Shown here piece by piece: positions 25,760 through 34,759 of a DNA stretch of 64,000 nucleotides (positions are counted from its first letter, which is position 1; each line of letters begins with the position of its first letter). The stretch is from the NCBI GenBank assembly GCA_963726125.1, contig CAVSBG010000016.1, positions 60,171-124,170 of the forward strand, written 5' to 3'. The notes beneath the pieces were generated by a model. That model saw nothing but the letters and a program-made list of their open reading frames with translations, ran no database searches and was not told the DNA's origin. This stretch comes from JAMXLO01 sp963726125. Its GTDB lineage: Bacteria > Pseudomonadota > Alphaproteobacteria > Acetobacterales > Acetobacteraceae. Position numbers and translations under genes: made by a program.

Positions 25760-26383
25760 TCACCCGCTCATCGTGCGTATGGTCCAGACGACGCTGCGTT
25801 CCAACGCCTTGCCGACGGCGACATCGAACGCCTCCACGACGCTATCGATGCTGTTGCGTGACGCCGGTGCCAATTCCGTCACCAGCAACCGATTGGCCAT
25901 TTGCCGTCCCGGCATTTTCACCAGGCTGAGCGACCAGGCCACGGCGACAGAAGGCGGTTGTTCGCCCGCACCGGCATAGCGTGCCTCGAATTCGCGAATT
26001 TCGGTGGCCAGCAGGTAATCTGGCGTCAAGGTACTCGCGTCGCGTGCAACCTCGCCGATCGTCCCGTCGTTCTCGAATGCCTCAAGCAGGAGACCTTGCA
26101 GAAGCAGGGGCACGCGATCGGTCCACAGCGAATTCGCATAGTAATCGAAGCGGGTTCGTTCGCGCACCAGCGCGATGCGATCCGTGTCGAGGCTCTCGGA
26201 TGCCGTCGGAATATCAACGACGAGTCGTTTGTGCAGTGTGCGGCCGTTTGGCGGATCATCGACCGAAGGGCTGATGCGGTAGATCTGCGCCGCAGTCGGA
26301 CTAGGCAACACGCTGCACCCGGCGAGCGGCACGATGCACGACGCACCAACGAGCAAGCGACGACGCGAAAGCATTGGGATCAT
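25760..26383 (-). CDS. ABC-type transport auxiliary lipoprotein (PqiC/LptE-like, ABC_trans_aux)
   Basis: A 207-residue lipoprotein: the leader MIPMLSRRRLLVGASCIVP ends in the lipobox LAGC. The mature domain matches the auxiliary lipoprotein family found with MCE transporters (IYRISPSVDD, then RLVVDIPTASESLDTDRIAL and FDYYANSLWTDRVPLLL). Family members such as PqiC sit at the outer membrane and complete an MCE lipid bridge. It overlaps the MCE gene stop by 4 nt and is the last gene of the mla-type operon. A nearby second ATG at 26374 is possible. Confidence 0.9.
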   Translation of the reverse strand: MIPMLSRRRLLVGASCIVPLAGCSVLPSPTAAQIYRISPSVDDPPNGRTLHKRLVVDIPTASESLDTDRIALVRERTRFDYYANSLWTDRVPLLLQGLLLEAFENDGTIGEVARDASTLTPDYLLATEIREFEARYAGAGEQPPSVAVAWSLSLVKMPGRQMANRLLVTELAPASRNSIDSVVEAFDVAVGKALERSVVWTIRTMSG

Positions 26384-27321
26384 TTCGGCTGATAGCCTTC
26401 ATGACGATCGCCGAGCAAGAGACGGCTTGGATCGCGTTCGAGACCTGTCGAGACGCGATTGAGACTGGCAACCAGCCGGCGCGCCTCGCTTAATAGCTCG
26501 GTCAACTGCGCGGTACCGTTGGTTGTCAGGTCACGCAGGCCGGGTCGGCTGGTTTGCACGAGTGAGTCGAGATCGGTCGCCAGTTTCGTCGCGTGCTCGA
26601 ACGTCGTGTTGGCCGACACGATCAGTCCATCGGCCTTGCCGGACGCGCGGTCCAGATTCGCCAACGTGTTTTTCAGCGTGGCGCTGGCCTCCGCCAGATT
26701 GTGCATGGTCGTGCCGCCATCCGCGATAAGCTGGTCGATGTCCTTGGTTCGCCGACTAAGCATCCCAGTCGTATCGCGGATGTTCACCAGCGTCTCGGCG
26801 ATTGCGCCGCGGTTCTTGTCGTCGAGCACGGATTCCAACCGATCGGCGATGATCAGCAACCGCGACAGTAGCTCGGGTGCGTTATCAAAGACCTCCTGGA
26901 GTGATGAGGGACGGGACGCGATCTGTGGATACTTCTGTCCCTCGGCAGCAATCAGCAAGGGCGACCCGAGTGTGCCGCCCGAAATCTCGACATAGCTGAC
27001 GCCGGTCAGCCCCTGGCTCTCAATCGATGCGACAGAGTCCGAGTGGATTTCTATGCCGTCGCGCACCTGGAGGAGCAGGGTCACAAGCTTCGGGTCTTTC
27101 GGATCGAGTGCGATCTTCTCGACGCGGCCTACCTCGATGCCATTCAAACGGACCAGAGCGCCTGTGCCCAAGCCACTGACCGGGCCGGCGACGTGCGTTT
27201 CAAAGTACTGGTATTGCGTTTCAAACTGCACGCGCGCCAGCCACAGCGTGGCGACAAGGATGCCGGCCAACACAGCCAGCACGAATGCTCCGACCGCAAC
27301 GTAATTGGCCCGTGCCTCCAT
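26380..27321 (-). CDS. mlaD: MCE-domain protein (MlaD-like)
   Basis: A 313-residue protein with one N-terminal membrane helix (about 6-28, YVAVGAFVLAVLAGILVATL), an MCE domain (about 38-120: VSGLGTGALVRLNGIEVG, IESQGLTGVSYVEISGG) and a long helical C-terminal region (about 150-310). The extended helical tail exceeds E. coli MlaD (about 183 residues) and resembles MCE proteins of the type that form a channel or needle. Role: substrate binding or passage in phospholipid transport between inner and outer membranes. ATG 27321 is preferred over a GTG at 27327. 11 nt separate it from the ATPase gene. Confidence 0.93.
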   Translation of the reverse strand: MEARANYVAVGAFVLAVLAGILVATLWLARVQFETQYQYFETHVAGPVSGLGTGALVRLNGIEVGRVEKIALDPKDPKLVTLLLQVRDGIEIHSDSVASIESQGLTGVSYVEISGGTLGSPLLIAAEGQKYPQIASRPSSLQEVFDNAPELLSRLLIIADRLESVLDDKNRGAIAETLVNIRDTTGMLSRRTKDIDQLIADGGTTMHNLAEASATLKNTLANLDRASGKADGLIVSANTTFEHATKLATDLDSLVQTSRPGLRDLTTNGTAQLTELLSEARRLVASLNRVSTGLERDPSRLLLGDRHEGYQPK

Positions 27322-27332
27322 CAACACACCTT

Positions 27333-28106
27333 CTAGGTTGCGAGTGCCGCGCGGCCACGCACGCCGGCGAAATACTCATGAATCCAGGGATTGGGATCGT
27401 TCCGCAGGGTAGCTATGGTGCCCAGCGTAAGCTTGCTATCGACCAACACAGCAATGCGGTCGGTGGTCGCGCGCAGTGTATCGATATCGTGCGTCACCAT
27501 GAACACTGTCAGACGCAAGCTGCGCTGCAAGTCCCGCACCAGCTCATCGAATTGAGCCGCGGAGATCGGGTCCAGACCCGCGGTCGGTTCATCCAGGAAT
27601 AGCAGCTCCGGATCCAGCGCCAGCGCGCGCGCCAGGCCAGCCCGCTTGCGCATTCCACCTGACAACTCCGCCGGATATTTGGTGGCGGCATCCGGTGGCA
27701 ACCCGACCATGCTGAGCTTGACCGAAGCGACCTCCGCCATCAGTTGTTGGGACAGATCGGTGTGCTCCCGCAGCGGAACCTGTACATTCTCAGCTACGGT
27801 CTGATCGCCGAACAATGCGCCATCCTGAAACAGCACACCCCAGCGGATCTGCATTCGCACCAGGTCGTCTCCATCCAGCTCGGCAACGTTCTGCCCCAGG
27901 ACCTCGATGCGTCCCGCGCTCGGCTGCTGCAGTCCGATGATCGATCGAAGCAGCACGGACTTGCCGGAACCCGAGCCGCCGACCACGCCGAGGACCTCAC
28001 TCTGATACACCTCGAGGTCGAGGTGATCGTGCAGAACCCTGTCACCGATCCGCGTCACCAGGCCCTGAACCCGGATCACAGGATGCCGATTGGTGGCGGC
28101 GCTCAT
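27333..28106 (-). CDS. mlaF: MlaF-like ABC transporter ATP-binding protein
   Basis: A 257-residue ATPase energising the MCE lipid transporter. Motifs: Walker A GGSGSGKSV, Q-loop in WGVLFQDGALFGDQTV, signature LSGGMRKRAGLARALALDP, Walker B LLFLDEPTAGLD, D-loop and the switch His in VTHDIDTL. The GMRKR signature variant and VLFQDGALF are characteristic of MlaF/Ttg2A proteins. It overlaps the permease stop by 4 nt. Confidence 0.95.
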   Translation of the reverse strand: MSAATNRHPVIRVQGLVTRIGDRVLHDHLDLEVYQSEVLGVVGGSGSGKSVLLRSIIGLQQPSAGRIEVLGQNVAELDGDDLVRMQIRWGVLFQDGALFGDQTVAENVQVPLREHTDLSQQLMAEVASVKLSMVGLPPDAATKYPAELSGGMRKRAGLARALALDPELLFLDEPTAGLDPISAAQFDELVRDLQRSLRLTVFMVTHDIDTLRATTDRIAVLVDSKLTLGTIATLRNDPNPWIHEYFAGVRGRAALAT

Positions 28107-29260
28107 ATGCCGATCCAGGAGAAGGTGATCGAGAAGATGGCGTCGGCGACGATGACCAGGAAAATCGATTCGACCACCGCCTGCGTCGTATGTCGGCCGA
28201 CGCTTGAGGCGTTGCGCTCCACCTGGAAGCCTTGATGGCAGCCGACCAGTGCGATGATGAAGGCAAACACCGGCGCCTTGATAAGGCCGACCCAGAACGT
28301 CCCACCGGCGACTGCGTCACGCAGCTGATGCAGAAAGACCGGGATGGTGATGTGAAGGTCGAAGTAGCACATGACGCCTCCGCCCAGCAGACCCATTGCA
28401 TTCGAATAGAATGTCAGAAGCGGCAGCGTCACCACGATACCGAGAAGCCGCGGCAGCACCAGGACCTCGATCATGTTCAGGCCTGAGATTTGGATCGCAT
28501 CGAGTTCCTCATTGACCTTCATCGTGCCGATCTGAGCCGTGAAGGCTGACCCTGATCGTCCAGCGACGATGATTGCGGCCATCAGTCCACCGAGTTCGCG
28601 CAGGACGCCGACGCCGAGCAGATTGACGGTGAAGACCTCCGCGCCGAACTCCCGCAACTGATCGGCGCCCTGATAGGCGACGACAACACCAATGAGGAAA
28701 GACAGCAGACCAATGATCGGCAGCGCGTTCAGGCCGGTCTCTTCCATTTGATGGAACAAGGCCGCGACGCGCAGTCGCCTGGGCTGCAGGACGGTTTCGA
28801 CGGTCTCGAACACCACCAGGCCGAAGAAGCCGACGAGCTGGTAGCCCTGATGTAGCGCGTGACACAGGCCGCGGCCGATGCGTTCCAGGCGCCGGGTAAA
28901 TGAATATCGCGGCGGTGGTGCAACCGGCGGCGCGCGGCACTCGAAGTCGATCGTGTGGACCAGGGCCTGGTATTCGGGGCGCACGTTGGTCGGCTGCACC
29001 ACGAGGCCGCGATGCTCCAGCGTTCGCTTGGTGCGCAACAGCAGCCACGCGCCGATGGTATCCAGGCGGTCCAGCGCGGCGCAGTCAATCTCCATTCGGG
29101 CGACGCCTGCGACGTCCAGCGCACGCAGGTCCGGATCGAGGCGGCGAGCCTCGCCGATGACCCAGAAGCCGCCGACCACCAGGCGCAAGGTGTCGCCCTG
29201 GCGTTCGGTGCGGTACCAGGCGGCGTTCGCCGCTGCCGGGGGGCGAATTACCGTGGACAT
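28103..29260 (-). CDS. mlaE: MlaE-like permease with N-terminal STAS-like domain
   Basis: A 385-residue protein. Residues about 15-115 form a STAS-like domain (VARMEIDCAALDRLDTIGAW, LLLRTKRTLEHRG), followed by an MlaE permease with about five helices and the family motifs GLLSFLIGVVVAYQGADQL, RELGGLMAAIIVAGRSGSAF and the coupling segment IGTMKVNEELDAIQISG. In E. coli the STAS partner is the separate protein MlaB; here it is fused, a known arrangement. ATG 29260 is chosen because upstream codons are Arg/Pro-rich and non-homologous. It heads a four-gene operon for lipid asymmetry or transport. Confidence 0.94.
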   Translation of the reverse strand: MSTVIRPPAAANAAWYRTERQGDTLRLVVGGFWVIGEARRLDPDLRALDVAGVARMEIDCAALDRLDTIGAWLLLRTKRTLEHRGLVVQPTNVRPEYQALVHTIDFECRAPPVAPPPRYSFTRRLERIGRGLCHALHQGYQLVGFFGLVVFETVETVLQPRRLRVAALFHQMEETGLNALPIIGLLSFLIGVVVAYQGADQLREFGAEVFTVNLLGVGVLRELGGLMAAIIVAGRSGSAFTAQIGTMKVNEELDAIQISGLNMIEVLVLPRLLGIVVTLPLLTFYSNAMGLLGGGVMCYFDLHITIPVFLHQLRDAVAGGTFWVGLIKAPVFAFIIALVGCHQGFQVERNASSVGRHTTQAVVESIFLVIVADAIFSITFSWIGI

Positions 29261-29569
29261 GGCGCGAAGGGGGCCGCGCCGCGACCGCGGTGGCTCGGGA
29301 GGTGGCGCGTGCGACGCATCGACGTGGAGGCTGTTTGTGTGTCCAGGACGTGTCGTGGACGCGGCAACGGTGTTTTGAACATTCCGCCCGGCAAATTTGG
29401 CCGCGTGCGACAATCGTTGCCGCCTCCGGACCGTGGCGTCACATCGCAAGCCGGCACCCAAAGGCGCCGAAATTGATTGATTGCATTGGGTTTCCACCAG
29501 CGCGTGACCGACGGCGCGGATGGCACCGCCCTTGCACCTTCACCGTCGAACCCACGACGGATCGCCCCC
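29261..29569. other. Intergenic region between divergent mlaE and flgF
   Basis: This 309-bp stretch must contain the promoters for the mla operon and flgFGAH. I searched for sigma-54 (TGGC..GC) and sigma-28-like sequences and found no convincing match, and I see no repeat or small gene. Confidence 0.5.
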
Positions 29570-30307
29570 ATGGACATCGCCTCCAACGTCGCCACCTCCC
29601 GCCTGGTCGCGCAGCAACGCGCTATGGACGTGATCGCCGACAACATCGCCAACGCCAACACGCCGGGCTTCAAGGCTCAGCGCATGCAATTCAGCGACTG
29701 GCTTAGCCCGCAAAAGAGCACCGCGCCACAAGGCGGCGGCACCATCGCCTACACCCAGGACCGCGCCACCTGGCGCGAGCAGCAGGTAGGCACGCTGACG
29801 CACACCGGCAACCCGCTCGACCTTGCCCTGGGCCGCGACGGCTACTTCACCGTGCAGACGGCGAGCGGCCAGCGGCTCACCCGCGACGGCCGCTTCAGTC
29901 TGCAGGCCAATGGCACCTTGTCGGACAGTGCCGGCGATGCGGTGCTCGACAGCAACGGCCAACGCATCCAGTTCCAGCCCACCGACACGCAGATCAGCAT
30001 CGCCGGCGACGGCACCGTCTCCACGGAGAACGGTCAGCTCGCCAAGGTCGGTGTGGTCAACCCCAGCGACCCGATGAAGCTTGTCGCCGAGGGCAACACG
30101 CTGTTCCGCGCCGACGTGCCCACCGCGCCGGTCGTCGCGCCCGCGATTGTGCAGGGCGCCATCGAGGACTCGAACGTCCAGCCCGTGCTCGAAACGACTC
30201 GGATGATGGATGGCGAGCGGCAGTTCCAATTCATGATGCAGTTCATCCAGGCGGAATCCGATCGGCAGCAGTCGGCGATCGACAAGCTGCTTTCGCCACA
30301 AGCTTAA
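29570..30307 (+). CDS. flgF: Flagellar basal-body rod protein FlgF
   Basis: A 245-residue proximal rod protein. The N-terminal Flg_bb_rod segment reads LVAQQRAMDVIADNIANANT, followed by a D1 beta domain with GNPLDLALGRDGYFTVQT, and the C-terminal helix motif SNVQPVLETTRMMDGERQFQ. ATG 29570 is used because the rod motif starts directly after; no strong Shine-Dalgarno precedes it. flgG follows after 12 nt. FlgF is exported by the flagellar type III apparatus without a cleaved signal. Confidence 0.95.
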   Translation: MDIASNVATSRLVAQQRAMDVIADNIANANTPGFKAQRMQFSDWLSPQKSTAPQGGGTIAYTQDRATWREQQVGTLTHTGNPLDLALGRDGYFTVQTASGQRLTRDGRFSLQANGTLSDSAGDAVLDSNGQRIQFQPTDTQISIAGDGTVSTENGQLAKVGVVNPSDPMKLVAEGNTLFRADVPTAPVVAPAIVQGAIEDSNVQPVLETTRMMDGERQFQFMMQFIQAESDRQQSAIDKLLSPQA

Positions 30308-30319
30308 CAGGAGGCCCGC

Positions 30320-31105
30320 ATGCGCTCACTTGATATCGCCGGCACCGGAATGCAGGCCCAGCAGACCAACGTCGAGGTCATCTCCAACAACATCGCCAAC
30401 ATGAGCACGACGGGCTTCAAGCGGCGTCGCGCGGAGTTCCAGGACCTGATCTATCAGAACCTGCGCCGCGTCGGTTCCGATAGCTCGGACAGCGGCAGCG
30501 TCGTGCCGGCCGGTGCGCAGGTGGGTCTCGGCGTCAAGACCGCGGCGATCTATCGCATCAGCGAGCAGGGCAACCTGCAACAGACCTCAAACACGCTCGA
30601 CATGGCGATCCAGGGCGGCGGTTACTTCCAGGTGACCCTGCCGTCCGGCGACACCGCCTATACACGCGACGGCACGTTCGGCCTGGCATCCGACGGCACG
30701 CTGGTCACCGCCGATGGTTACGCGGTGCAGCCCGGCTTGCAGATTCCGCCGAACGCCACCGGCGTCACCGTGAACCAGTCCGGCCAGGTGCAGGTCACCA
30801 TCCAGGGACAGACCGCGCCGACCACCGTGGGCCAGTTGCAACTCGCGACATTCCCGAACGAGGCAGGCCTCGATGCGCAAGGCAACAACCTGTTCCTGCA
30901 GACCGCCGCGTCCGGCCAGCCGGTGACCGGCAATCCCGCAACCGCCGGGGTTGGCTCGGTGATGCAGGGTTTCATCGAGACCTCCAACGTCAACGTGGTG
31001 ACCGAGATCACCAACCTGATCACCGCCCAGCGCGCCTACGAGATGAACAGCCGGGTGATCACCACCAGCAACGACATGCTCTCCACCCTGACCAACCTGA
31101 GGTGA
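30320..31105 (+). CDS. flgG: Flagellar distal rod protein FlgG
   Basis: A 261-residue distal rod protein, the usual length. Features: N-terminal MRSLDIAGTGMQAQQTNVEV with the SNNIANMSTTGFKRRRAEFQ motif, the FlgG-type sequence DLIYQNLRRVGSDSSDSGSV that acts in rod structure, GGGYFQVTLPSGDTAYTRDG, and the C-terminal VVTEITNLITAQRAYEMNS. AGGAGG precedes the ATG. flgA follows after 4 nt. Confidence 0.97.
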   Translation: MRSLDIAGTGMQAQQTNVEVISNNIANMSTTGFKRRRAEFQDLIYQNLRRVGSDSSDSGSVVPAGAQVGLGVKTAAIYRISEQGNLQQTSNTLDMAIQGGGYFQVTLPSGDTAYTRDGTFGLASDGTLVTADGYAVQPGLQIPPNATGVTVNQSGQVQVTIQGQTAPTTVGQLQLATFPNEAGLDAQGNNLFLQTAASGQPVTGNPATAGVGSVMQGFIETSNVNVVTEITNLITAQRAYEMNSRVITTSNDMLSTLTNLR

Positions 31106-31109
31106 TGCC

Positions 31110-32066
31110 ATGCGCAAGCTCTCCCTGGTCGCGCTGACGCTGTGCCTGGGCACGGTTGGCACGCAAGCCGCGACATTACGCCCGATAACCACGCTGCATT
31201 CGTCCATAGTGAAGCTGTCGGACCTGTTTGACGATGCCGGGACGAACGCCAACAAGGCGCTGGGTCCTGGTCCCGGCGTCGGTGGCCGCATTGTCGTGGA
31301 GTCGGCCCAGCTTGCGGCGATCGCGCACCAGTTCCGCGTCGATTGGCAGCCGGCATCCGCCGCCGACCGGGCGGTGCTAGATCGGCCAGGGCGGCCGCTG
31401 CGGCGCGACACTGTGGTACGGGCGCTCAGGAACGCTCTGGAAACCAGCGGGGTGTCGCCCGATTGCGACATCGAGCTGGCAGAGTTCACCGCCCCGATGG
31501 TGCCCATCGACTCCGATCCACGGTCCGTTGTCTCCGATCTCTCGTATGACGCCGGCGCTGGCCGTTTCACGGCGGTGCTATCGATCGCCGGCGACGGCAT
31601 GGACACGATCGACATGCAGCTTGCTGGCCGCGTCGATGACACGGTCGAGCTGCCGGTCGCCACCAGCCGGCTGCCCGCGGGAACCGTGCTGCGCGCCGAG
31701 GACGTACACCTGGCCCGCGTCCGCACCTCTTTGGTGCATGGCGAGGTGGTGCGGCGGACAGACGACGCCGTGGGCCTGCAGCTACGGCATCAGCTGTCCC
31801 CGGGCCTGCCGTTCGCTGTCACGGAACTGATCCGGCCGGCGCTCGTGCAGAAGGGCGCCACCGTCCTGATGGTGCTCGACAGCCCCGGCATCGCGCTCAC
31901 CGCACAAGGCCAGGCGCTGGAGGCAGGTTCGATCGGCGAACGCATCCGGGTGCTCAATCCCATGTCGCACGCGGTGATCGAGGTCGAGGTGATGGGTCCT
32001 GACCGGGTCCGCGTTGCGCCGAATGGCACGCCGCTCAAGCGGCCAAGCGATGTGAGCATGCGATGA
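31110..32066 (+). CDS. flgA: Flagellar P-ring assembly chaperone FlgA
   Basis: A 318-residue periplasmic protein with a signal peptide (MRKLSLVALTLCLGTVGTQA). The middle carries the SAF domain segment LPAGTVLRAEDVHLARVRTS and the C-terminal FlgA domain VQKGATVLMVLDSPGIALTA, GSIGERIRVLNPMSHAVIE. FlgA assists polymerisation of FlgI around the rod. It is longer than the enteric protein (about 219 residues), as is common in alphaproteobacteria. flgI is not in this window. Confidence 0.93.
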   Translation: MRKLSLVALTLCLGTVGTQAATLRPITTLHSSIVKLSDLFDDAGTNANKALGPGPGVGGRIVVESAQLAAIAHQFRVDWQPASAADRAVLDRPGRPLRRDTVVRALRNALETSGVSPDCDIELAEFTAPMVPIDSDPRSVVSDLSYDAGAGRFTAVLSIAGDGMDTIDMQLAGRVDDTVELPVATSRLPAGTVLRAEDVHLARVRTSLVHGEVVRRTDDAVGLQLRHQLSPGLPFAVTELIRPALVQKGATVLMVLDSPGIALTAQGQALEAGSIGERIRVLNPMSHAVIEVEVMGPDRVRVAPNGTPLKRPSDVSMR

Positions 32067-32800
32067 AAAACCATGTCCGAGCGATGGCACCCGCATTGGC
32101 GTGCCTGCTGCTGGCGAGTTGCGGTTCGCTGTCGCGGCTGTCGGAAGTCGGCCGGGCGCCGGCGATGACACCAACATCTGATCCCACACAGGACCCGGCG
32201 TGGCGACCGGTCAGCATGCCGATGCCGGCACGCGAGCCGACACCGAACGAGGCGAACTCTCTGTGGCGGTCTGGCTCGCGCGCGTTCTTCAAGGATCAGC
32301 GCGCAGCACAGGTCGGCGACATCGTCACCATCCTGGTCGGTATGAACGACACCGCGAACATGAAGAACGCCACGACGACAACCCGAAACAGCGGCGAGAC
32401 CGGCAGTCTGGCGAACTTCTTCGGCATGGAGACGCTGCTGCCGAAGACAATAACCGATCCGTCGAAGATCCTGAATGTCGGCAGCACGAACAGCAACGGC
32501 GGGTCGGGACAGATTCAACGCAACGAGACGGTCACGCTGCGGCTGGCTGGCGTGGTGACGCAGGTGCTGCCGAACGGCAACCTGGTTGTCTCGGCACGGC
32601 AGGAGTTCCGCGTGAACAACGAACTGCGCGAGCTGCAAGTGACCGGCGTGATTCGGCCACAGGACATCGCGTCCGACAACACGGTGCTGCATGATCGGAT
32701 GGCGGAGGCACGGATTGCATACGGCGGACGCGGCGAGCTGAGCGAAGTGCAACATACCCGTTGGGGTCAGCAGCTGATGGATATTTTGCTGCCGTTCTGA
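32063..32800 (+). CDS. flgH: Flagellar L-ring lipoprotein FlgH
   Basis: A 245-residue outer-membrane lipoprotein forming the L-ring. The leader ends in the lipobox LLAS-C (LACLLLASCGSLSR). The mature region has the family sequences SLWRSGSRAFFKDQRAAQVG, DIVTILVGMNDTANMKNAT and the conserved C-terminal VTGVIRPQDIASDNTVLHDR. It overlaps flgA by 4 nt and ends the flgFGAH cluster. Confidence 0.96.
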   Translation: MKNHVRAMAPALACLLLASCGSLSRLSEVGRAPAMTPTSDPTQDPAWRPVSMPMPAREPTPNEANSLWRSGSRAFFKDQRAAQVGDIVTILVGMNDTANMKNATTTTRNSGETGSLANFFGMETLLPKTITDPSKILNVGSTNSNGGSGQIQRNETVTLRLAGVVTQVLPNGNLVVSARQEFRVNNELRELQVTGVIRPQDIASDNTVLHDRMAEARIAYGGRGELSEVQHTRWGQQLMDILLPF

Positions 32801-33002
32801 TGGCGCGGCAGACCCGGAGCCGCTTGACGTGCCGTGCATCGAGGGGGAGGAAGAAAACTACTCTTGCAATATGGATAACTACCGCCGACGGCTGGTCCAG
32901 GCAATAGATCGCTTATATCAGTTCTCATTGATGGTGACCCATAGCAAAACCAGCGAGCCTGTACTCGGCGTTGCCGGCAACAGCGGAAACAGTAAAAGAA
33001 TC
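32801..33002. other. Non-coding stretch after flgH
   Basis: About 200 bp with lower GC content than the genes around it. A short frame begins near 32829 but has no family features, no good ribosome binding site and runs into the repeat that follows. No clear terminator hairpin is visible directly after flgH. Confidence 0.4.
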
Positions 33003-33123
33003 TTCAACCACAGATGCACGCAAATGCACGCAAATAACTCGGCTCCAGGGAAGCGCGGCTTGCCCGCGTTGAAACATTGCGTCTGGGACTATTTGCGTCC
33101 ATCTGCGTGCATCTGTGGTTGAA
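33003..33123. repeat. Paired-arm inverted repeat, CCACAGATGCACGC type
   Basis: Arms 33003-33036 and 33090-33123 are reverse complements over 34 bp with two mismatches; 53 bp separate them. The arm contains a tandem ATGCACGCAAATGCACGCAAA-like iteration. The outward sequence TTCAACCACAGATG resembles the interspersed ACCACAGATGNACGCAGAT elements known from many GC-rich genomes. No open frame crosses the element, and no transposase is present. Confidence 0.85.
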
Positions 33124-33327
33124 AGTCCTTACTTGCTGCGCAGTCCGACTGCCAATGCGTCGTGCCGAATGTCATCGCCGGCCCACACCCCGAACATGAC
33201 AAGTGGGAAGATGCGTCGCGCGCAGTGAGTGTTGGTATTACACGTAGCGCCGGTATTCGACCGACGTTGAAGTAACCGCTCAACTCTATAGGGCGGGTCG
33301 ATCGGCAGTGGCGGTGAAGCAACTGTT

Positions 33328-33423
33328 CACCACAAAGGCGCAAAGAATAAGCCAGGAGATGACTTTAGCACCGAACCTTTCGCTGCAGGATTTCTTTCTG
33401 CGATTCTCTGTGCCTCTGTGGTG
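33328..33423. repeat. Paired-arm inverted repeat, CACCACAGAGGCACAGAG type
   Basis: The left arm 33328-33348 (CACCACAAAGGCGCAAAGAAT) and right arm ending at 33423 match as reverse complements at 18 of 21 positions; about 54 bp lie between. The right arm reads outward as CTCTGTGCCTCTGTGGTG, another widely dispersed bacterial repeat sequence. It lies 205 bp from the first paired-arm element, with the same architecture but a different sequence. The remainder of 33124-33327 and 33424-33760 shows no gene I can support. Confidence 0.75.
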
Positions 33424-33760
33424 AGTCCTACTTGCTTGCTTGAGCCGGCAGCTCCGACCCCCTAATCAAGCAGGATGGGCCCGCCGCCCAACCGGGGAAC
33501 AGCCGCAACTGATCGAAAGAGCGATGCGCTCGGCGGGCGGCACAAGGCTGGAGTTCGCCTGGTTGGTCGTGGTGCGCACGGATCGAATGACGTCTGCCTG
33601 CCATCGCAGCTGGGCGTCGGCAAGCCTGGTCATCACGACGCTGATCGCAACGAGAGTTGAACGGTGCCACAGCTTCCGATCGGATTGTGGGCATCTGAAA
33701 GACCCCATGTTGGGGACACGCCGCCGCTTCCGACTGACGGCGCAGTGGAGTGGAGAACGC

Positions 33761-34333
33761 ATGTCGCATCGACAATCCGGCGGACGACACCTGCTGCTTC
33801 CCGCGGTGCTGGCCGTGGGAGCAGCCGCATTCTTCGTGGGTCGCGCGGCGCGCCCGGTGGGAAATCGGCGTGTTCCGCAGCCGACCAGGAGCGTTGATCT
33901 GCAGCGATATCTCGGCTTGTGGTACGAGCTTGGTCGCTACGACGTCGGGTTCGAACGCGATTGTGAAGGCGTAACCGCCGAATACACGTTGCGCGATGAC
34001 GGTGTGATCCAGGTGCTGAATACCTGTCGGACGGGCGCGCCCGACGGACCGGAACGCTCCGCCAGGGGCAAGGCGAAGCCAGTGGCCGGCTCGGGCAATG
34101 CGAAGCTGAAGGTGGCGTTTTTCGGACCGTTCTACACCGGCAATTACTGGGTGATGGACCACGACGATGATTATTCCTGGTCTATCGTGGGCGAACCCAG
34201 CGGCAAGTACCTTTGGTTATTGAGCCGCGATCCAACGCCCAACGAGGCGTTCAGGGCGGCTCTGTTCCAGCGGGCGCGAGAGTTGGGCTACGACACGGAC
34301 ATGATCAGGCCGACACGCCAGCCGCCAGCCTGA
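33761..34333 (+). CDS. Lipocalin (Blc-like)
   Basis: A 190-residue lipocalin. A hydrophobic N-terminal helix (about 11-29, LLLPAVLAVGAAAFFVG) anchors or exports it; I see no lipobox. The family GxW motif appears as YLGLWYELGRYDVGFERDCE, followed by VTAEYTLRDDGVIQVLNTC, the central AKLKVAFFGPFYTGNYWVM and DYSWSIVGEPSGKYLWLLSR. Bacterial lipocalins of this type bind lipids such as lysophospholipids. ATG 33761 follows GGAGTGGAGA; the frame is open upstream but without homology. It is isolated, with long non-coding DNA on both sides. Confidence 0.92.
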   Translation: MSHRQSGGRHLLLPAVLAVGAAAFFVGRAARPVGNRRVPQPTRSVDLQRYLGLWYELGRYDVGFERDCEGVTAEYTLRDDGVIQVLNTCRTGAPDGPERSARGKAKPVAGSGNAKLKVAFFGPFYTGNYWVMDHDDDYSWSIVGEPSGKYLWLLSRDPTPNEAFRAALFQRARELGYDTDMIRPTRQPPA

Positions 34334-34721
34334 CTTCCCCGGACGGCATCAGTCCGACGGCAGTATGTTCGTGATGGAAAATGTCCGCGACTGACGCCCG
34401 CGCGGGGGAGGCAGGCGCGCGTCGCCGGCGAGGGGTACTCCAGCGGCATACCGTTTGCGGGGTGATGGAACGTGGCCCGTTGCTCCCCGCTGGTCCTCGC
34501 GCGTCCTCCGTGGTGCAGCTCACTTGCTTCCAGACCAACCGCTCAGCCAGCCGGTGGTCCACTCGACCACCCTGGCCCTTACAGCATTGACACGATGCAT
34601 CCGTGCGGGCATCCGTCCGCCATGCATCGCGCCCTCCGCATCGCAGCCCGCCGACGCCGCCGTCTCCTGACGGGGGTGGAGGGTCTGCGCACGCGTTAGT
34701 CAAGCCGGTTCGCGCACAGAT
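34334..34721. other. Unassigned region upstream of a strong hairpin
   Basis: No protein-coding signal stands out in these 388 bp. A consensus -35 (TTGACA, 34587-34592) has no matching -10. Because a perfect terminator-like hairpin follows at 34722 with no gene ending near it, a small RNA or an mRNA leader for the aminotransferase gene is possible, but I cannot show either. Confidence 0.35.
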
Positions 34722-34759
34722 CACGAAGGCCCCCGTCGGCAGCGACGGGGGCCTTCGTG
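34722..34759 (+). terminator. Perfect 17-bp hairpin, terminator or attenuator
   Basis: Arms CACGAAGGCCCCCGTCG (34722-34738) and its exact complement (34743-34759) enclose the loop GCAG, followed by CGTTTGGG. It lies 48 bp before the aminotransferase ATG and 388 bp after the lipocalin stop. The location suggests either transcription termination of an unseen RNA or a leader structure of the aminotransferase mRNA. Confidence 0.65.

Noticed and set aside
34587..34615. Consensus -35 TTGACA in the non-coding region before argD
   Set aside because: The sequence 16-18 bp downstream (GCATCC) is not a credible -10, so I do not call a promoter.
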